Notes: generated by a model not told the origin, from the sequence alone. 64,000 bases of DNA from Branchiostoma lanceolatum (GCF_035083965.1 NC_089722.1:39355958-39419957), one strand, 5' to 3'; numbered from the stretch's first letter, positions 1 through 11,709 are shown. Program-made: numbers and translations.

Positions 1-80
1 ATCCACTTCTTCTATATGTCAAGTATTTAGAACACCATATAACAGTCGCATAGAGATTTAATAGGGTGTTTTCCCCCCAA

Positions 81-175
81 ATGTACAATATTTACAACAA
101 TGTGCAATATTTACAACAAATGTACAATATTTACAACAAATGTACAATATTGACAACAAATGTACAATATTCACG
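81..175. repeat. 20-bp tandem repeat (TGTACAATATTTACAACAAA-like)
   Basis: About five degenerate copies of a 20-bp AT-rich unit, followed by the short dyad GTCCAATATGGAC. The same arrangement recurs at 5905-6012, so both are copies of one dispersed repeat lying next to related transposon pieces. Confidence 0.8.
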
Positions 176-249
176 AGGTCCAATATGGACTACAAATACG
201 GAAACTTTTTACAAGGTATCTACGTGTACTACTGTCTACACAGACAGTT

Positions 250-1267
250 TGTCCACCTCGGACTTGAAGTGTCCCTTAACTCCATGCGGGCTAGGGCCTT
301 GCAGGTTGACTTCTTTGTTACTTCACATAAGTTCTTGGCCTTGTATTTTCTTTGCCCTTGGGTACACTGCCCACACGGAGAACAGTTGATTCTTCTAATC
401 CTTCCCTTTTTAAGCTAATTCAACAGTCACTACAGTTTCCTGGGACATCTTCCTCTTGAAGAAAGCTGATCTTCCCATGGAAGAGGTAGATGGGAACTGC
501 ACAGAGGTAGGGGTAGGGGTCATGATGTATGCTGGAACTGCACTGGATGTTGAAGCCCGAGGCACAAAGTGCTCAATACTGGATTCAACACCCTTGTGCC
601 TGCCAGACTGGGGATGAGTTTGTATTCAGCCTGTGTGTCTGTGTGAGGTAGAAAGAACTGTTGGCAGTTCAGGGGCTGGTGGTGCTTCCTGGGTTGAAAA
701 GCTCTGCTGGCGAGGTATCATGCATGGCCAGCCCCTGATTGGTCACATTTTGCCTGGCCAGGGCCTCCTAGTGACGCATGATGAACTCCCTCACGCCCTT
801 GTTGTTATTAATGTTAATCTTGAGCAGAGGGCTCCAAGCTTGCTCAGTACCGGGTCGTCCACCATCTCTCTTTGCTGCAGGCGGAGGTACAGCTGGGTGA
901 TTTGGTTCTTCCGTGGAGTTCCTGTTGACGTACTGTAAGGCGATGGTGACAGCCACAACTGCTTCACCACACAGTACATCAACCGACTGTTCTTGTAGTC
1001 AATGAGGTGAACAGGGGCACTCTTCTTTCCAAACTTCAGCCGTTGGACCAGAGCAGCTTGCACTGGATCCCCCTTTGTCCGACCAAACAAAGGGTTCCCC
1101 CATCGCGCCCGGTACATGGAATGGAACTGGTGGACGTTTCTGTCGTGGAGCTCAAGGTTGTTCAAACATCCATGCAAGGTTGTTCCAAGCTGTAAAACAA
1201 AATCAGTGTCATAAATATACTGAATGGCTCTCTCAGTCTCTGTCCTATTTACATGAAAATATCTCAA
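250..1267 (-). pseudogene. C-terminal part of a decayed transposase-like gene (copy 1)
   Basis: Reading right to left, this stretch encodes the motif RNVHQFHSMYRARWGNPLF, then DYKNSRLMYCVVKQLWLSPS, and, after frame changes, a small cysteine motif region ending in TQGHRKYKAKNLCE. All of these match, in the same order, the larger gene copy at 6881-8125. Several frameshifts separate the pieces, and the serine/proline-rich stretch is shorter here. The catalytic middle of the larger copy is missing, so this is a degraded or internally deleted relative. Identity as the C-terminal region of a DDE-type transposase-like family is inferred from the larger copy. Confidence 0.7.
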
Positions 1268-2110
1268 GGTTTGATGGTGACATTTTATTACAAGTAAACT
1301 TATATAATTATCAGTAATAATAGGTGATATTATTACTTACTACTTCACGTACCTAACGTCATTTTCCAACAGCCACTTGAATGTCTTGTTTCTGTAATGC
1401 CCGAAGATGAGTACAAGTTGTCCGAGGTACTGTACCTCCGTTGGCTTTGTTCTGTGACAGCGTCTCTTGGCTGCAAGATAAACAAGATTTCAGCTATTCA
1501 CTACCAAATCACACAGGGATGGCAAGTACATTTCCATTACTGAACATTACACACCATTCACATAACAATCATGCTAGTAAGTGTATTGCTGTTATTTTGG
1601 TTTAGCTCACCTTCTTGAAGGGCTGTTTCCTCATTCTGCATCACTGGCCAAGGCGTTGTGTCTTTCTTGGTCTTTTTGGCCTCTGGAGCTGGAATAAGCT
1701 TACACTGCTGACGGTCTTCCTGAACGCTGACATCCTTGATGGACAAGGCTGGCAGCAGGGGATCCGTCATGGCGCCCCTTCCCCAGATGTTTACGTTCAG
1801 GTTTTGGTCACCGACACAACGAAACTAAAGCCTGCTTAAAGGGTTTCAACTACATGGAAACAGTAGATAAATATGTAGGGCACAAGCCGTGATATCGAAA
1901 GGTTTCAAGCGATCAGGCGATGCGCCCCCCTCCCACCCCTACGTTGTTTACATCATGTTTGGCCCAATGCCGATGGAAAACTACAGCATGGAATGAAACG
2001 CGACTTCACTCGTTAGTTCTCAACTTCAAGGGCTTCGTTTTCGTGGACACAAAATTCAGATCGGCCAAGTTTGAGTCGAGATATGAGAGGTCATCTATAA
2101 TTTAGTATCC
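1195..2110. repeat. Long direct repeat, first copy (partner about 3985-5000)
   Basis: The exon pair, its intron and about 300 bp upstream of the start codon recur at about 3985-5000 with high similarity, including the shared segment GTAGGGCACAAGCCGTGATA. Differences include small indels near 1565 and 4440. The duplication is direct. Confidence 0.75.
1353..1770 (-). pseudogene. 5' exons of the transposase-like gene (copy 1)
   Basis: Two exons are visible on the minus strand. The first starts at ATG 1768-1770 (MTDPLLPALSIKDVSVQ...) and ends at a GTGAGC donor at 1610. The second (about 1353-1470) follows a TTGCAG acceptor and encodes RRCHRTKPTEVQYLGQLVLI and then FGHYRNKTFKWLLENDV. The second pattern resembles the small domain seen at the C-terminus of exodeoxyribonuclease X-like proteins (fGkykGktfxxvxxxdpgYvkW). 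Together with the C-terminal piece at 250-1267 this suggests one copy that has lost its central exons. A near-identical exon pair lies at 4143-4563. Confidence 0.55.
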
Positions 2111-2702
2111 CCATGACCCCACCGGCCACCAGTGCGTTGTTTACATCCGGTAAGGGGAAAACCCTGTATAGGTACCCGTACCCGTATAGGTCCCTGTATA
2201 GGTATACCATTATACCCCATTTGGGGCCCCAACAAGCCAGGAAACACGCTATGACGGCCGCCATATGGGGCACCCAGAACGGCTGTTTTTTTACGGTCTC
2301 CACATTGATATAAGACACAGACAGTTGACTATACTCGGTCAGAAAATAGCTGAACAATCATATTGTACGATCTTTTGATTTCTATGAAGGACGGAGTTTT
2401 GGAATATACGGAATTTGCGAAGTTCGTACAAGACGCACAGATGGACAGGTGCGTTCTAGTGCTTCTACAGCACCATGCTCACATTCTACAACACCAGCAT
2501 TTATTCATAAGTTAAAGTGAATCAGTTTCATAGTTTCTTAGTTGACGGGAGGCAAGCGAACTTGAAACATACATTATCTACCTTCTTAAACGAGTTTAAA
2601 CTGTAATTTCCAACACAAAAAATTGGACTTACCCAAATTTTCGACCGTACGACATCGGTCTTTGTCAAGGAATGATCCATCCACCGCTGGGGTGACGTCA
2701 CG

Positions 2703-3430
2703 TTATGCAGATAGCACACGTGACTCCGTGAGTAGTGGATCGTAAGTATTGGAAAGTCTGTAGCGCCCGCCGTCTCTGTTGAGGGATGGTCGTAGGGCCC
2801 TGATGTAAATGGCTTCCTTGATGCCTCTTGCCACAAAGTCCGACTCAGTGTCCAGAATTTTAACTTTATCCAGTGAAACTGAATGTCCAGGGGATTCTAT
2901 GTGTAAGTGCTGTGAGACTTCTGAGGAGATGGTGCTTGGGCGTTTGTGCTCGTTGAACCGGGTCTTTAGTGATCTTTCAGTTTCCCCAACGTAGGTTTCC
3001 TTACAAGGCCCTTTGATGTTTTGACCTTGGCAAGGTATATGGTAAACCACTCCGCACTTGCCTCCCTTGGGTGTCTTATCCTTGGGGGAGACTAGCAGGC
3101 TGCGCAAGGTTCTTGTTGGTTTAAAGCATGTCCTTATCCCATGTGCATTGAAAATTCTCCTAAGTCCTTCTGACAGACCTTTCACATAAGGTAGTACTAC
3201 AATGCCTCTGTTGGTGTGTTTACTTTGGCACTGTTTGGAGTTAATTTGCCGTGGAGGTTTCGGTCTAGTGGCCTTATCTACTGCCCATGTGGGATACCCG
3301 CACTTCTTCAACGCATGTGTGATGTGAACTTTCTCCTCCTCTAAGTCTTTGGGGTCAGTTATGATTGTTTCCGCCCTGTGGAAGAGGGTCCGTATAACAC
3401 CCAGTTTATGGTCCAGTGGGTGGTCGGATT
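2703..3430 (-). mobile_element. Penelope-like element fragment with GIY-YIG endonuclease
   Basis: The minus-strand ORF (2703-3311, about 200 residues) carries CGVVYHIPC followed by TYVGETERSLKTRFNEHK, the signature of the GIY-YIG nuclease domain as used by Penelope-like retroelements, and ends in the family tail ALRPSLNRDGG. Reading upstream of the first ATG the frame stays open to about 3430 (HRAETIITDPKDLEEEKVH), the link from the reverse transcriptase, but the reverse transcriptase itself is absent. This is a 5'-truncated insertion. Short pieces of the same 3' tail recur at 18624, 23245, 24095 and 30033. Confidence 0.85.
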
Positions 3431-3463
3431 GAAAGTTAAGATATTGATCAGTGTGAGTAGGTT

Positions 3464-3484
3464 TACGTTACATTACATTACATT
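3464..3484. repeat. TTACA pentanucleotide microsatellite
   Basis: Short tandem run of a TTACA/ACATT unit. Confidence 0.7.
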
Positions 3485-3710
3485 ATCTACGTTGCCCCCG
3501 CGTCGCACGGATCACTCCGCCTGCCCCGCTTTACCGACATGTCCACATCCGCCTTTAGGCGCCTGCATTTTCGATTATAAAAGGAACATTTCGGGAAAAT
3601 AGTCGCATGATGTGTGTGGCACGAAACGCACTCATCCTACGGAACATTCAAAGGTAAGATATGTAAGGGAAATGATGATTCTCCGTGCTTTTAATAGGTG
3701 CTATATTCGT

Positions 3711-3726
3711 TGGGGGGGGGGGGGGT
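3711..3726. repeat. Poly-G tract
   Basis: About fifteen consecutive G residues; likely length-variable and G-quadruplex prone. Confidence 0.8.
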
Positions 3727-3984
3727 GATGCATGTGTGTATATATGTATATACTGTCTGTCGGGCCGCCTCGCCGTGAACTCGAATGCCCGTTTACGATA
3801 TCCACGCGACGTTTTGTTGAGGAGGTTGAGTTAATTTCCACCTGTCCACGGTAATGTCATTAACGGCAAATAGGAAGTCATGTTGCCTGTAGCGACAGAG
3901 GATATGTCTATCCATGCGTTTAAAAAGAGACACATCAATAGTGTAGTTGGGAGTTTCGCGCAAGTGCCACAATGAAAAGAAAAC

Positions 3985-5000
3985 CGAAGCTGCAAAACAA
4001 AATCAGTGTCAGACATATACTGACTACACTTGGCTCTCTGTCCTATATTTACATGAAAAAGTCTCCAGGTTTGATGGTGACATTCTAGTACGGGTAAACT
4101 TATAAGATTATCATTAGAGGTGATATTATCACTTACTACTTCACGTAGCCAACGTCATTTTCCAACAGCCACTTGAATGTCTTGTATTTGTAATGCCCGA
4201 AGATGAGTACAAGTTGTCCGAGGTACTGTATCTCCGTTGGCTGTGTTCTGTGACAGCGTCTCTTGGCTGCAAGATAAACAAGATTTCAGATATTCACTAC
4301 CAAATCACACAGGGATGGCAAGTACATTTCCATTACTGAACATTACACACCATTCACAAGTGTATTGCTGTTATTTTGGCTCACCTTCTTGAAGGGCTGT
4401 ATCCTCCTTCTCCATCACTGGCCATGGTGATGTGTCTCTTGCCAGCCCTAGTCGCAGCCTTGGTCTTTTTGGCCTCTGGAGTTGGAATAAGCTTACATTG
4501 CTGGCGGTCTGCCTGAACGCTGACATCATTGATGGACAAGACTGGCAGCAGGGGATCCGCCATGGCGCCCCCTCCCCTGTTGTTTACGTTCAGGTTTTGG
4601 TCACCTACACACGAAACTAATGCACAGAAAGAAACAGGAATAAGCCTGCTTAAAGAACATTTCAAGGGCTTCAACTACATGGAAACAGTAGATAAATATG
4701 TAGGGCACAAGCCGTGATATCGAAAGGTTTCAAGCGATCATGCGATGCGCCCCCCTCCCACCCCTACGTTGTTTACATCATGTTTGGCCCCACGCCGATG
4801 GAAAACCACAGCATAGAATGGAACGAGACTTCACCCGTTAGATCTCAATATTAAGGGCTTCGTTTTCGTGGACACAAAGTTCAAATCGGTCAACTTAAAG
4901 TCGAGGTATGATCGAATTCCGACAATAAACTGACGACACAATAAGTATCCCCATGACCCCACCGGCCAGCGGTACGTTGTTTACATCAAGTTTAGCCCCA
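3985..5000. repeat. Long direct repeat, second copy
   Basis: Second copy of the 1195-2110 repeat. It contains the same two minus-strand exons and about 400 bp of upstream sequence. A further related motif (CCCCATGACCCCACCGGCCA) occurs at 2109 and 4950. Confidence 0.75.
4143..4563 (-). pseudogene. 5' exons of the transposase-like gene (copy 2)
   Basis: Exon 1 begins at ATG 4561-4563 (MADPLLPVLSINDVSVQADR...) and runs to a GTGAGC donor at 4384. Exon 2 (about 4143-4266) follows TTGCAG and reads RRCHRTQPTEIQYLGQLVLI, FGHYKYKTFKWLLENDVGYV. The open frame and consistent splice sites show this was once coding. What follows downstream (below 4140) does not continue recognisably into the catalytic exons, so this is a detached 5' fragment. 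Confidence 0.5.
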
Positions 5001-5439
5001 CGCCGAAGGAAAAATACGGCACGGAATAAAACGTGACCAGTGTCGTTAGATCTACATTTCAAGGGCTTTCATTCTGTGGAAACCAAATTCAAATCGGTCG
5101 AGTTTGAGCCGAGATATGTCCAAATTCCGGCGAGAAGATGACGAGCCCCCCCTCCCCCCTATGTTATATGTATGCTAACGTACGGCAGACGGGCTTTCTC
5201 GTAGATTTTCGAGATTTTCTCGACTCGCACCCCATCCAAATTAACAAGATCTGTCCCTTACCTGCTTCCAACTCAAACTCGGTGCGTGATATTCTGCTTC
5301 TCGGCGATTGACGGACAAAAACCTCCAAAAACCAGCTCGGTTAGCGAGTACCCGAGTAATGGCGGACGGCAGCAAAAATTCAAGCCGGGGCTGCTGCGCC
5401 CTGATTGGCCCGGAGCGTGACGTAAGCTGGACTGCCGGC

Positions 5440-5645
5440 CAACGGGAAGCTAGGAAAGCTGGACTCCAAGCTGGACTCCCGGCCAACCAGAAAGCTGGAA
5501 AGCTGGACTACATTGCACGTCGCCCGGTTTTGCCCCTGCGATCGGCGATGGAATCGTCCATAGTGAAATGCACTTTAGCACCGCCCCTGTGGCGTTACCA
5601 AAAAAAGCACTTTGCATCGCCATTGTGGCGTTACCAAAAATAAGA
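5440..5645. repeat. Short imperfect tandem repeats
   Basis: Runs of the unit AAGCTGGACT (5450-5515) are followed by two copies of a 35-bp unit ending in GTGGCGTTACCAAAAA (5575-5642). No gene is seen from 5000 to 5900. Confidence 0.6.
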
Positions 5646-5904
5646 AATGACGCTGGAACGAGCCGAATACGCGTAGTGTAATGTAAATCTATCTGTCAAT
5701 CTAGCTAATTTGACTTCCAACAAATCATGACGAGGGAGAATCCACTGCTTCTATCTTTTTCAGTTGAAGAACATTGCAATATCATAATATGTTTGTTCAA
5801 GTATGCTTTGATAAAAGAATTGTATTCAAGAAACTCTTTCATAGCTTTGCCGCTGCCGTTAGCGTTATCCAGGGGACACCACGGGGAGGTGACAGACGGA
5901 CTTT

Positions 5905-6012
5905 GTCCCCCAAAATGTACAATAAATGTACAATATTTACAATAAAAGTACAATATTTACAACAAATGTACAATATTTACAGCTTTGGAGGTAATTGTCC
6001 AATATGGACTAC
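5905..6012. repeat. Second copy of the TGTACAATATTTACAACAAA array
   Basis: Four degenerate 20-bp units followed by GTCCAATATGGACTAC, matching 81-195. Confidence 0.8.
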
Positions 6013-6099
6013 ACATAGGAAATTAAAGTCTTCACTATTTACAGTTTTTTACAACCTGGCCAGTACTACTTGTACAGTTTATCGACTTCAGCCCTAAAA

Positions 6100-6870
6100 A
6101 TCGAGAATATGAACCCTGGGTCCAGAACCATAAACTAATTTAGGAAGTGCTTCCCACTGTGGCCTTGCTGCAGTTTGAAAGGTGGATTGGCCCCCATAAC
6201 TACATAAACGCATAAAAGTCCCAGACTGTCTCTGGCTTGAAACAATAGGAAGGGAAGATTAGCATAATACTGGTGAACGAGATTCAAATATTTTTCGAAA
6301 TAACATTATGAACTGGTTTTCGAAATAACATTATGAAACAATACAGAATGACGCAGAATGATTGTAAAAAAACATGGTCATAACAACTTTCAGCTTTTAG
6401 AAAATAAACCTTGTCTTCAAAAATAAACATTCAAATCGGCCTGTCAAAGTTGTTTCAAAGTGTCTAACTGTATATTTGCAACTTGGAAATGTCCTCCTCA
6501 CAATTCAAATGTCTGATAGCTGTGTGTCCACAAATATGACTTGTAGCTGTGGTGTCTACATGGTATTCTAAAAGCCAGTTATATGGACTCTGTAGATGAT
6601 CTGTAGAACTTGTAAGGTAGAACTGCACATGAACTGTCAGCTAATGTCTTTACTTATACTACCAAACAGCATGATATTTTGACTCAGCATTGTCATTTAT
6701 ATTCTGGGTTACATAAAGCTAACTTCGTCATGTATAATAATACATGAGTTCCTTATCTGTTGTCTCTACATTTAAGAATTTGTTTGAGAGTAAGTTGTGT
6801 TGGTGGTGACTGTCTTAGCCAGGCCTCCACCGATGTGAACACCACGGTAGTCAGTAGCAGACTGACCCTG
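6100..6870. other. No gene seen
   Basis: AT-rich sequence downstream of the minus-strand transposase-like gene, without a long open frame or clear repeat beyond a short local duplication of TTTCGAAATAACATTATGAA (about 6293-6335). Confidence 0.5.
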
Positions 6871-6880
6871 GTAGTTTACG

Positions 6881-9480
6881 TTAGCCGAATTTATTGGGTG
6901 ATTTTATAGTACAAGCATGGTCTTTAAAGTGTTCGAAATCTTTGAAGTCTATGTTAGCTAGGGCCTTGCTAGTTGACTTTTTTGTTTTCTCACAGAAATT
7001 CTTCAACTTATACTTCCGGTGCCCTTGTGTGGACTCCTTACACAGAGAGCAGTTATTTTTCTGCACCTTAGCTTTCTTGGGAATCATACTTTCTTGTGAC
7101 CTTTTTCTCTTATAGTATGTTGCTCTTGACATTGTATTTGTAGATGGAAACTGCACTGGTGTAGGTGTCCCGATGTACAATGGTGGTGGGTTATCTTGTA
7201 CCGGTGGTGGGTGATGTTGTACCAGTGGTGGCTGATGTGGCACTGGCCATGGTGGTGGGTGATGCGGCACTGATGGTGGGTGAACTGTTGTTGATGAACT
7301 GGATGTTGAAGCCTGAGGCACGAAGTGCTCAATTCTCGACTTCAACACCCTTGTGCCTGCCAGACTGGGAATGAGTTTGTACTCAGTCTGTGGCCTGTCT
7401 GTAAGCGGTAGGACTGTTGGCAGTTCAGGAGCTCGTGGTGCTTCCTGGGTAGATACACTCTGCTGGCGACGCATCATGGCCAGCCCCTGATTCGTCACAT
7501 TGTGCCTGGCCAGGGCCTCCTGGCGCTTGACAAACTCCCTCACGCTCTTGTTGTTGATCTTGAGAAGAGGGATCCCAAGCTTGCTCAGTACAGGGTCGTC
7601 CACAACCACCCTGTGCTGCAGGCGGGTGTACATCAGGGTGATCTGGCTCTTTTGTGGAGTCCCCGTTGATGTACCGTAGGGGGATGGTGACAGCCACAAC
7701 TGTTTCACCACACAGTACATCAACCGGCTGTTCTTGTAGTCGATAAGATGAGCAGGGGCACTCTTCTTACCCAACTTCAGCCGCTGTACCAGAGATGCTT
7801 GCGCGGGATCCCCCTTTGTTCGCCCGAACAGAGGGTTCCCCCATCGCGCCCTGTACATGGAGTGGAACTGGTGGACGTTCCTGTCGTGGAGCTCCAGTTT
7901 GTTCCATGCTTCCACCACCTTACTCCGGTCTTCTTCAGACAGGGAAAGATTCCCTCCTTCCGATGCGATGGCCACCAGCACCTTTGCAAGGTTTTCTACA
8001 GAGCTGAACCCGTCTACATGGTTTGACCCACAGACATCCTCCACCACAGGGTCCAGCTCTGCAGCCATGCTGTTGTCAGTGAGGTTGATGCGGACAGCCC
8101 CACGTAAGGCGGCCAGGTCTGGCACATCCGCATCGCCCTCACTGCGGTACCCGTCATCAACGTAACGTCATCAACGTTGTCGTCCTCCAGGATGTCCTCC
8201 TCCTTGCCGCCATCTCCCTCCTCCGCTGTCTGAAGCACTTGCCGTGTCTCAGCATAATGCTCATCGGTGTTGAAGTCGTCAGATGACTGGGCGAACAGGT
8301 ATTCCAGGCCAATCTTCTCCTCGCCAACAGGCACAGGGGGGCGGAAGTTCACCTCTTCTTCCTCGCCGAAGAACCGCTTTCCCCTCTCGTTCAGGCGATG
8401 GATGAGCGGGTTTATGTAAACCGTGTTCCTCCGCCCCTTCAGCCCCAGCACCTAGCCAGCCTCTCTGTTGGCGTTCCACCTGGCAATCCCGCTTAACAGG
8501 TAGACCTGAAAGGGGATTGCGGCACAGTGGGGCCCCGGAATCATGTCAGGAAGGAACTTATGGAAGCCCTCCAGACTGTTGCTACCCCTCGCCGTGGTGT
8601 AGTACGGGAGTCTATGGCCGTTCTTGGTGGCATACTTTGTTATGGTATACATCGGCATATCTGGTGGGTCCTGTATGCACTCAATGTGCTTCTGCTGGGC
8701 CTCCCAGACCTTGTCGATGGCGTCTACGTCCTTGAAGAGATGGACCTGATTGTCGTCCAATCCCGCCGGACCCTTGAGTGTGTTGATGGCGAACTCCACC
8801 CTGGCGAATGTCTCTTGGACCCCACATCTTCCTTATTGTAGGCGAAGACCGCTGCACTCAGGGCAGACTTGAACAGCGCGTACTTGGGGTGGTGGTCAGT
8901 GCGGACGGCTGCATCAAACCGATGCATCCAGTGGAATGCATCGAGGCGAGTGAGCATGCCGTCCACCACCCACTCACCAAACAGCTGCTCCACCGATGAG
9001 ACGCCATAGGTCGAATAGCAGCCGCGGTCCACGTACATGACCTGAGGGGTTGCCTCCCCTGCCTTCTTATATCTGCTCATCAACCCAGCAGCCATCGGGC
9101 CAAGCTTCTCCACCGATTCTTCACAGGTCAGGACACTGGTCAGAATCTGGCCCCGTTCGTTTCCGACGTTTGTGCACCATTCGGCTGTGCCCTTTCCTTC
9201 ACCCGACAGCTTTTTTGCAGATCTGTAAAACACAAGACCACACCATATGAAAAAGCAGCTAAAACAATACAATACACTCGTAGGTCCAAAAAAAGTGTAA
9301 CATGTGTAAAAACTGTGAAGAATAGTTGTAGATACCTTTTTGGTGGAGTCAAGCTTCAGGACTTTTCCAAACACAGACATGATCTGTGTCCTGTAGTCTT
9401 CGACGTGTGTTGCCTCAGACACCAGGTATGCCTTGCGCAGCAAGTTGGGACAGGGTAACTCTCGTCTAGGCGGTTGACGC
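6881..9480 (-). pseudogene. Decayed DDE-type transposase-like gene (largest copy)
   Basis: Reading from right to left the protein shows KVLKLDSTKK, then after an intron (about 9190-9335) LSGEGKGTAEWCTNVGNE, MYVDRGCYSTYG, RLDAFHWMHRFDAAVRTDHH, GSNSLEGFHKFLPDMIPG and YLLSGIARWNANREAG. The spaced acidic residues in LDSTK, YVDRG and SLEGFH are good candidates for a DDE catalytic triad. I recall similar unnamed multicopy proteins in fish and lancelets, but cannot place the superfamily. The 414-residue C-terminal part holds RNVHQFHSMYRARWGNPLF, a proline/histidine-rich linker and a cysteine motif CSLCKESTQGHRKYK. Three lesions inactivate it: a one-base change in a G run near 8812, an in-frame TAG at 8452-8454, and a 14-bp tandem duplication near 8158-8185 that shifts the frame. 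It is therefore a pseudogene copy of a mobile gene. Confidence 0.75.
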
Positions 9481-9653
9481 TGAAAGAGGTGGCGAAGACT
9501 AGTAAGAGCACCTGCAAAGATAAAGACAGTGGCTCAACCTACCAGAATAAATGCTGTGCATCCCTGTAGCATGAATGGTATGCTAAACCACTCAAATGCT
9601 CTTGTTAATGCCTTTAATGGCTTTTGTCATATAATGTTATGTTTGTGTACTTA

Positions 9654-9800
9654 CTTGTGCTCGGTTCAGGTGGCTTCTCGTTGCTTGGTCCAGGTGGCTT
9701 CTCACTGCTCGGTTCAGGTGGCTTCTCGTTGCCTGGTCCAGGCGGCTTCTCACTGTTCGGTTCAGGTGGCTTCTCGTTGCTAGGTCCAGGATTCTTGCTA
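9654..9800 (-). CDS. Proline/glutamate repeat exon upstream of the transposase-like gene
   Basis: On the minus strand a 27-bp unit is repeated about five times and reads as alternating PGPSNEKPPEPNSEKP-like peptides. It ends at a good donor (GTAAGTAC at about 9653), so it is probably an exon of the gene whose catalytic part lies at 6881-9480. The exact acceptor (about 9800-9810) and the phase into the next exon were not established. Confidence 0.45.
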
Positions 9801-9859
9801 CTTTCCCCCTTTTTTATACAAGTTAGTCAAGAAAAGAAATCAGTTTTGTATACATAGCA

Positions 9860-10440
9860 TAGAAACAAAATGCAATGATTATGTTGAAACTGTAATGCAC
9901 CTCTAAGGAATATTAACCAGTTACCTTCTATCTTCAACAAAACTCATAAAGTGTAATTAGTCTAGTGAAGTACAGTCTTAAAAAAACATAAATTCATATA
10001 TATTCTATACAACTCATGTGTCTTCATGTCACGTCACGTGACGCTTGAATTGAGGTCGTGGCCTTGGCCAGCGTGCAGAACCATACCATGTAGAGATTGT
10101 GCTGCAATTAGCCCTGAACCCTCAAGTGACCACACCACAAAGCAGTGTGGTTGACAGATGACAATACAAAACCATGTTTAGTCACACCGATGGCTACACA
10201 ACAAGAACATTGATTAAACGACATCGACAAACAAAAACAATGACAACACAACATCACATTGTTACACAAAAAAGATAAATGAACGGTGATGATGACAAAG
10301 TCAACTGACCATTACAGAACATTTCATCACAGCAACAATGTGGGTAATGATACTGATAGTGGAAACATAGTATTACACAGAAAAAGTGATGGTTTAAAAA
10401 TGCAAAAGTTGGTTGATTGTGCATTATAGCAGTGGTACAC
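9860..10440. other. No gene seen
   Basis: AT-rich sequence containing one local dyad (TCACGTCACGTGACG, about 10026-10044); no open frame worth reporting. Confidence 0.4.
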
Positions 10441-10499
10441 ATATCACTGACCTACTGCTGCGTCCAAGCTTTGTGCAGCCTGGATGAGGTCTGAGGCAT

Positions 10500-11070
10500 C
10501 ATCACAGCTTGGATCGTGGACGGCTGGGTTGAACGACTGGCTTGTGGAAGGTTTTGTTTCGCGTAGTACACTCAGGACCCCAATGCTTATAGGGATATGC
10601 TTCTACGAGTTCTGATACAAGAGTCTGGAGGGCTTTATAGTGGGGAGGGGCATTCGGAGAGTGGGGTATGTTATTTGACCAGATTGATGGGTCAAAACGT
10701 CTGATGATATACCCAGCCAGTGTCTGGCCAGCTGTACCCAAGGCAGTTCCCCTTGCGATAGGATGTCGGAGAAGGGACGACAGTACAGGCATTTTGCCTT
10801 CTTTGCTATGCGGATTAGCCCCCAGCCTTCTTTCTAAGGAGGGAGGTAGATGGTATTTCGACTGACCATTTCACGACGGTTGTCCCAAAGGAAGTTAAAC
10901 AGGGCAGTGTTGATTCCTTTGATGACGGAGTCGGGAGGGATGAACACCGACGCAAGGTACCACAGTTTGGTGGCGGCCAGATCGTTAGCCACCGTGGCTT
11001 TGCCAGTGAAGGAAAGGGATCTAGCTCCCCACAGCTGCAAGGTCCCAACGAATTTGCGTTTGCCTTCTTT
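10500..11070 (-). mobile_element. L1/Tx1-like non-LTR retrotransposon remnant
   Basis: Across two overlapping minus-strand frames the sequence reads LWGARSLSFTGKATVANDLA, TKLWYLASVFIPPDSVIKGI, then FNFLWDNRREMVSRNTIYLP and, after a frame change, LLRHPIARGTALGTAGQTLA. This is the thumb/linker region after the reverse transcriptase core of L1/Tx1-type LINEs (usual pattern: W..R.LSLxGRxxVxKxLxxSKLxY, then F.W). The catalytic YxDD region is not here, and the frame shift shows decay. Confidence 0.6.
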
Positions 11071-11460
11071 CCAGTTAGTAATACAATCTTATGCAATCTA
11101 CATGAATGGGCGTGACTTCCCTTCATCAGGAGAAGTTAACAACAAAATCAGATAGTCTGAATAGTCTGTGTGACAAAAACGTTCACTGTCCTGGACTCTA
11201 ACATGTGAAAGCCTAAGAAGTCCATTGTCATCTTGCCAGTGCGAGGCAAGAAGCACGAGTTAGTCAGTCTTACATAAAAAGTGATCAATGAATACAAACT
11301 TAATCACAGGTGGACTGCCTTCGAATACGCATTAACAATACAATCATTTAAGGAAGGCTAATACGTATACGCACAATATCAAAACCTAGCCACGAATTAC
11401 GGGAGTAAAACAGCATCCCTTTGGAATTACGTAAAACTAAAAAAACAACTACGCCTTATG

Positions 11461-11530
11461 GAATAGACCTATCCCAAAGCCACGCCCCCTGTTCTATTTC
11501 GAACACCTCCGTCAAAAACAGAGCTTGACG
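11461..11530. repeat. Inverted repeat, left arm (partner 12147-12200)
   Basis: The segment GAACACCTCCGTCAAAAACA is the exact reverse complement of a stretch at about 12147-12167. Similarity continues with gaps through TGTTCTATT and the CCCC-rich flank. The pair encloses about 600 bp containing the small gene candidate at 11710-12001. Confidence 0.7.
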
Positions 11531-11709
11531 GACCAAAAATGGCTGCCGCGGCTAGGTTGTCAATAATGCCACTGACTTCGGTTTAGCTTTTGTGGCTCTG
11601 AAATCCTTTCAGAGCGGGCCAAATAAGAATGCTATGGCGTCTTTGTTGAAGGCTGTATCCACCGAGTAGAGTCGTTTAAGGAGGGGGTAGATGTAGTTGC
11701 GGTGAGAGC

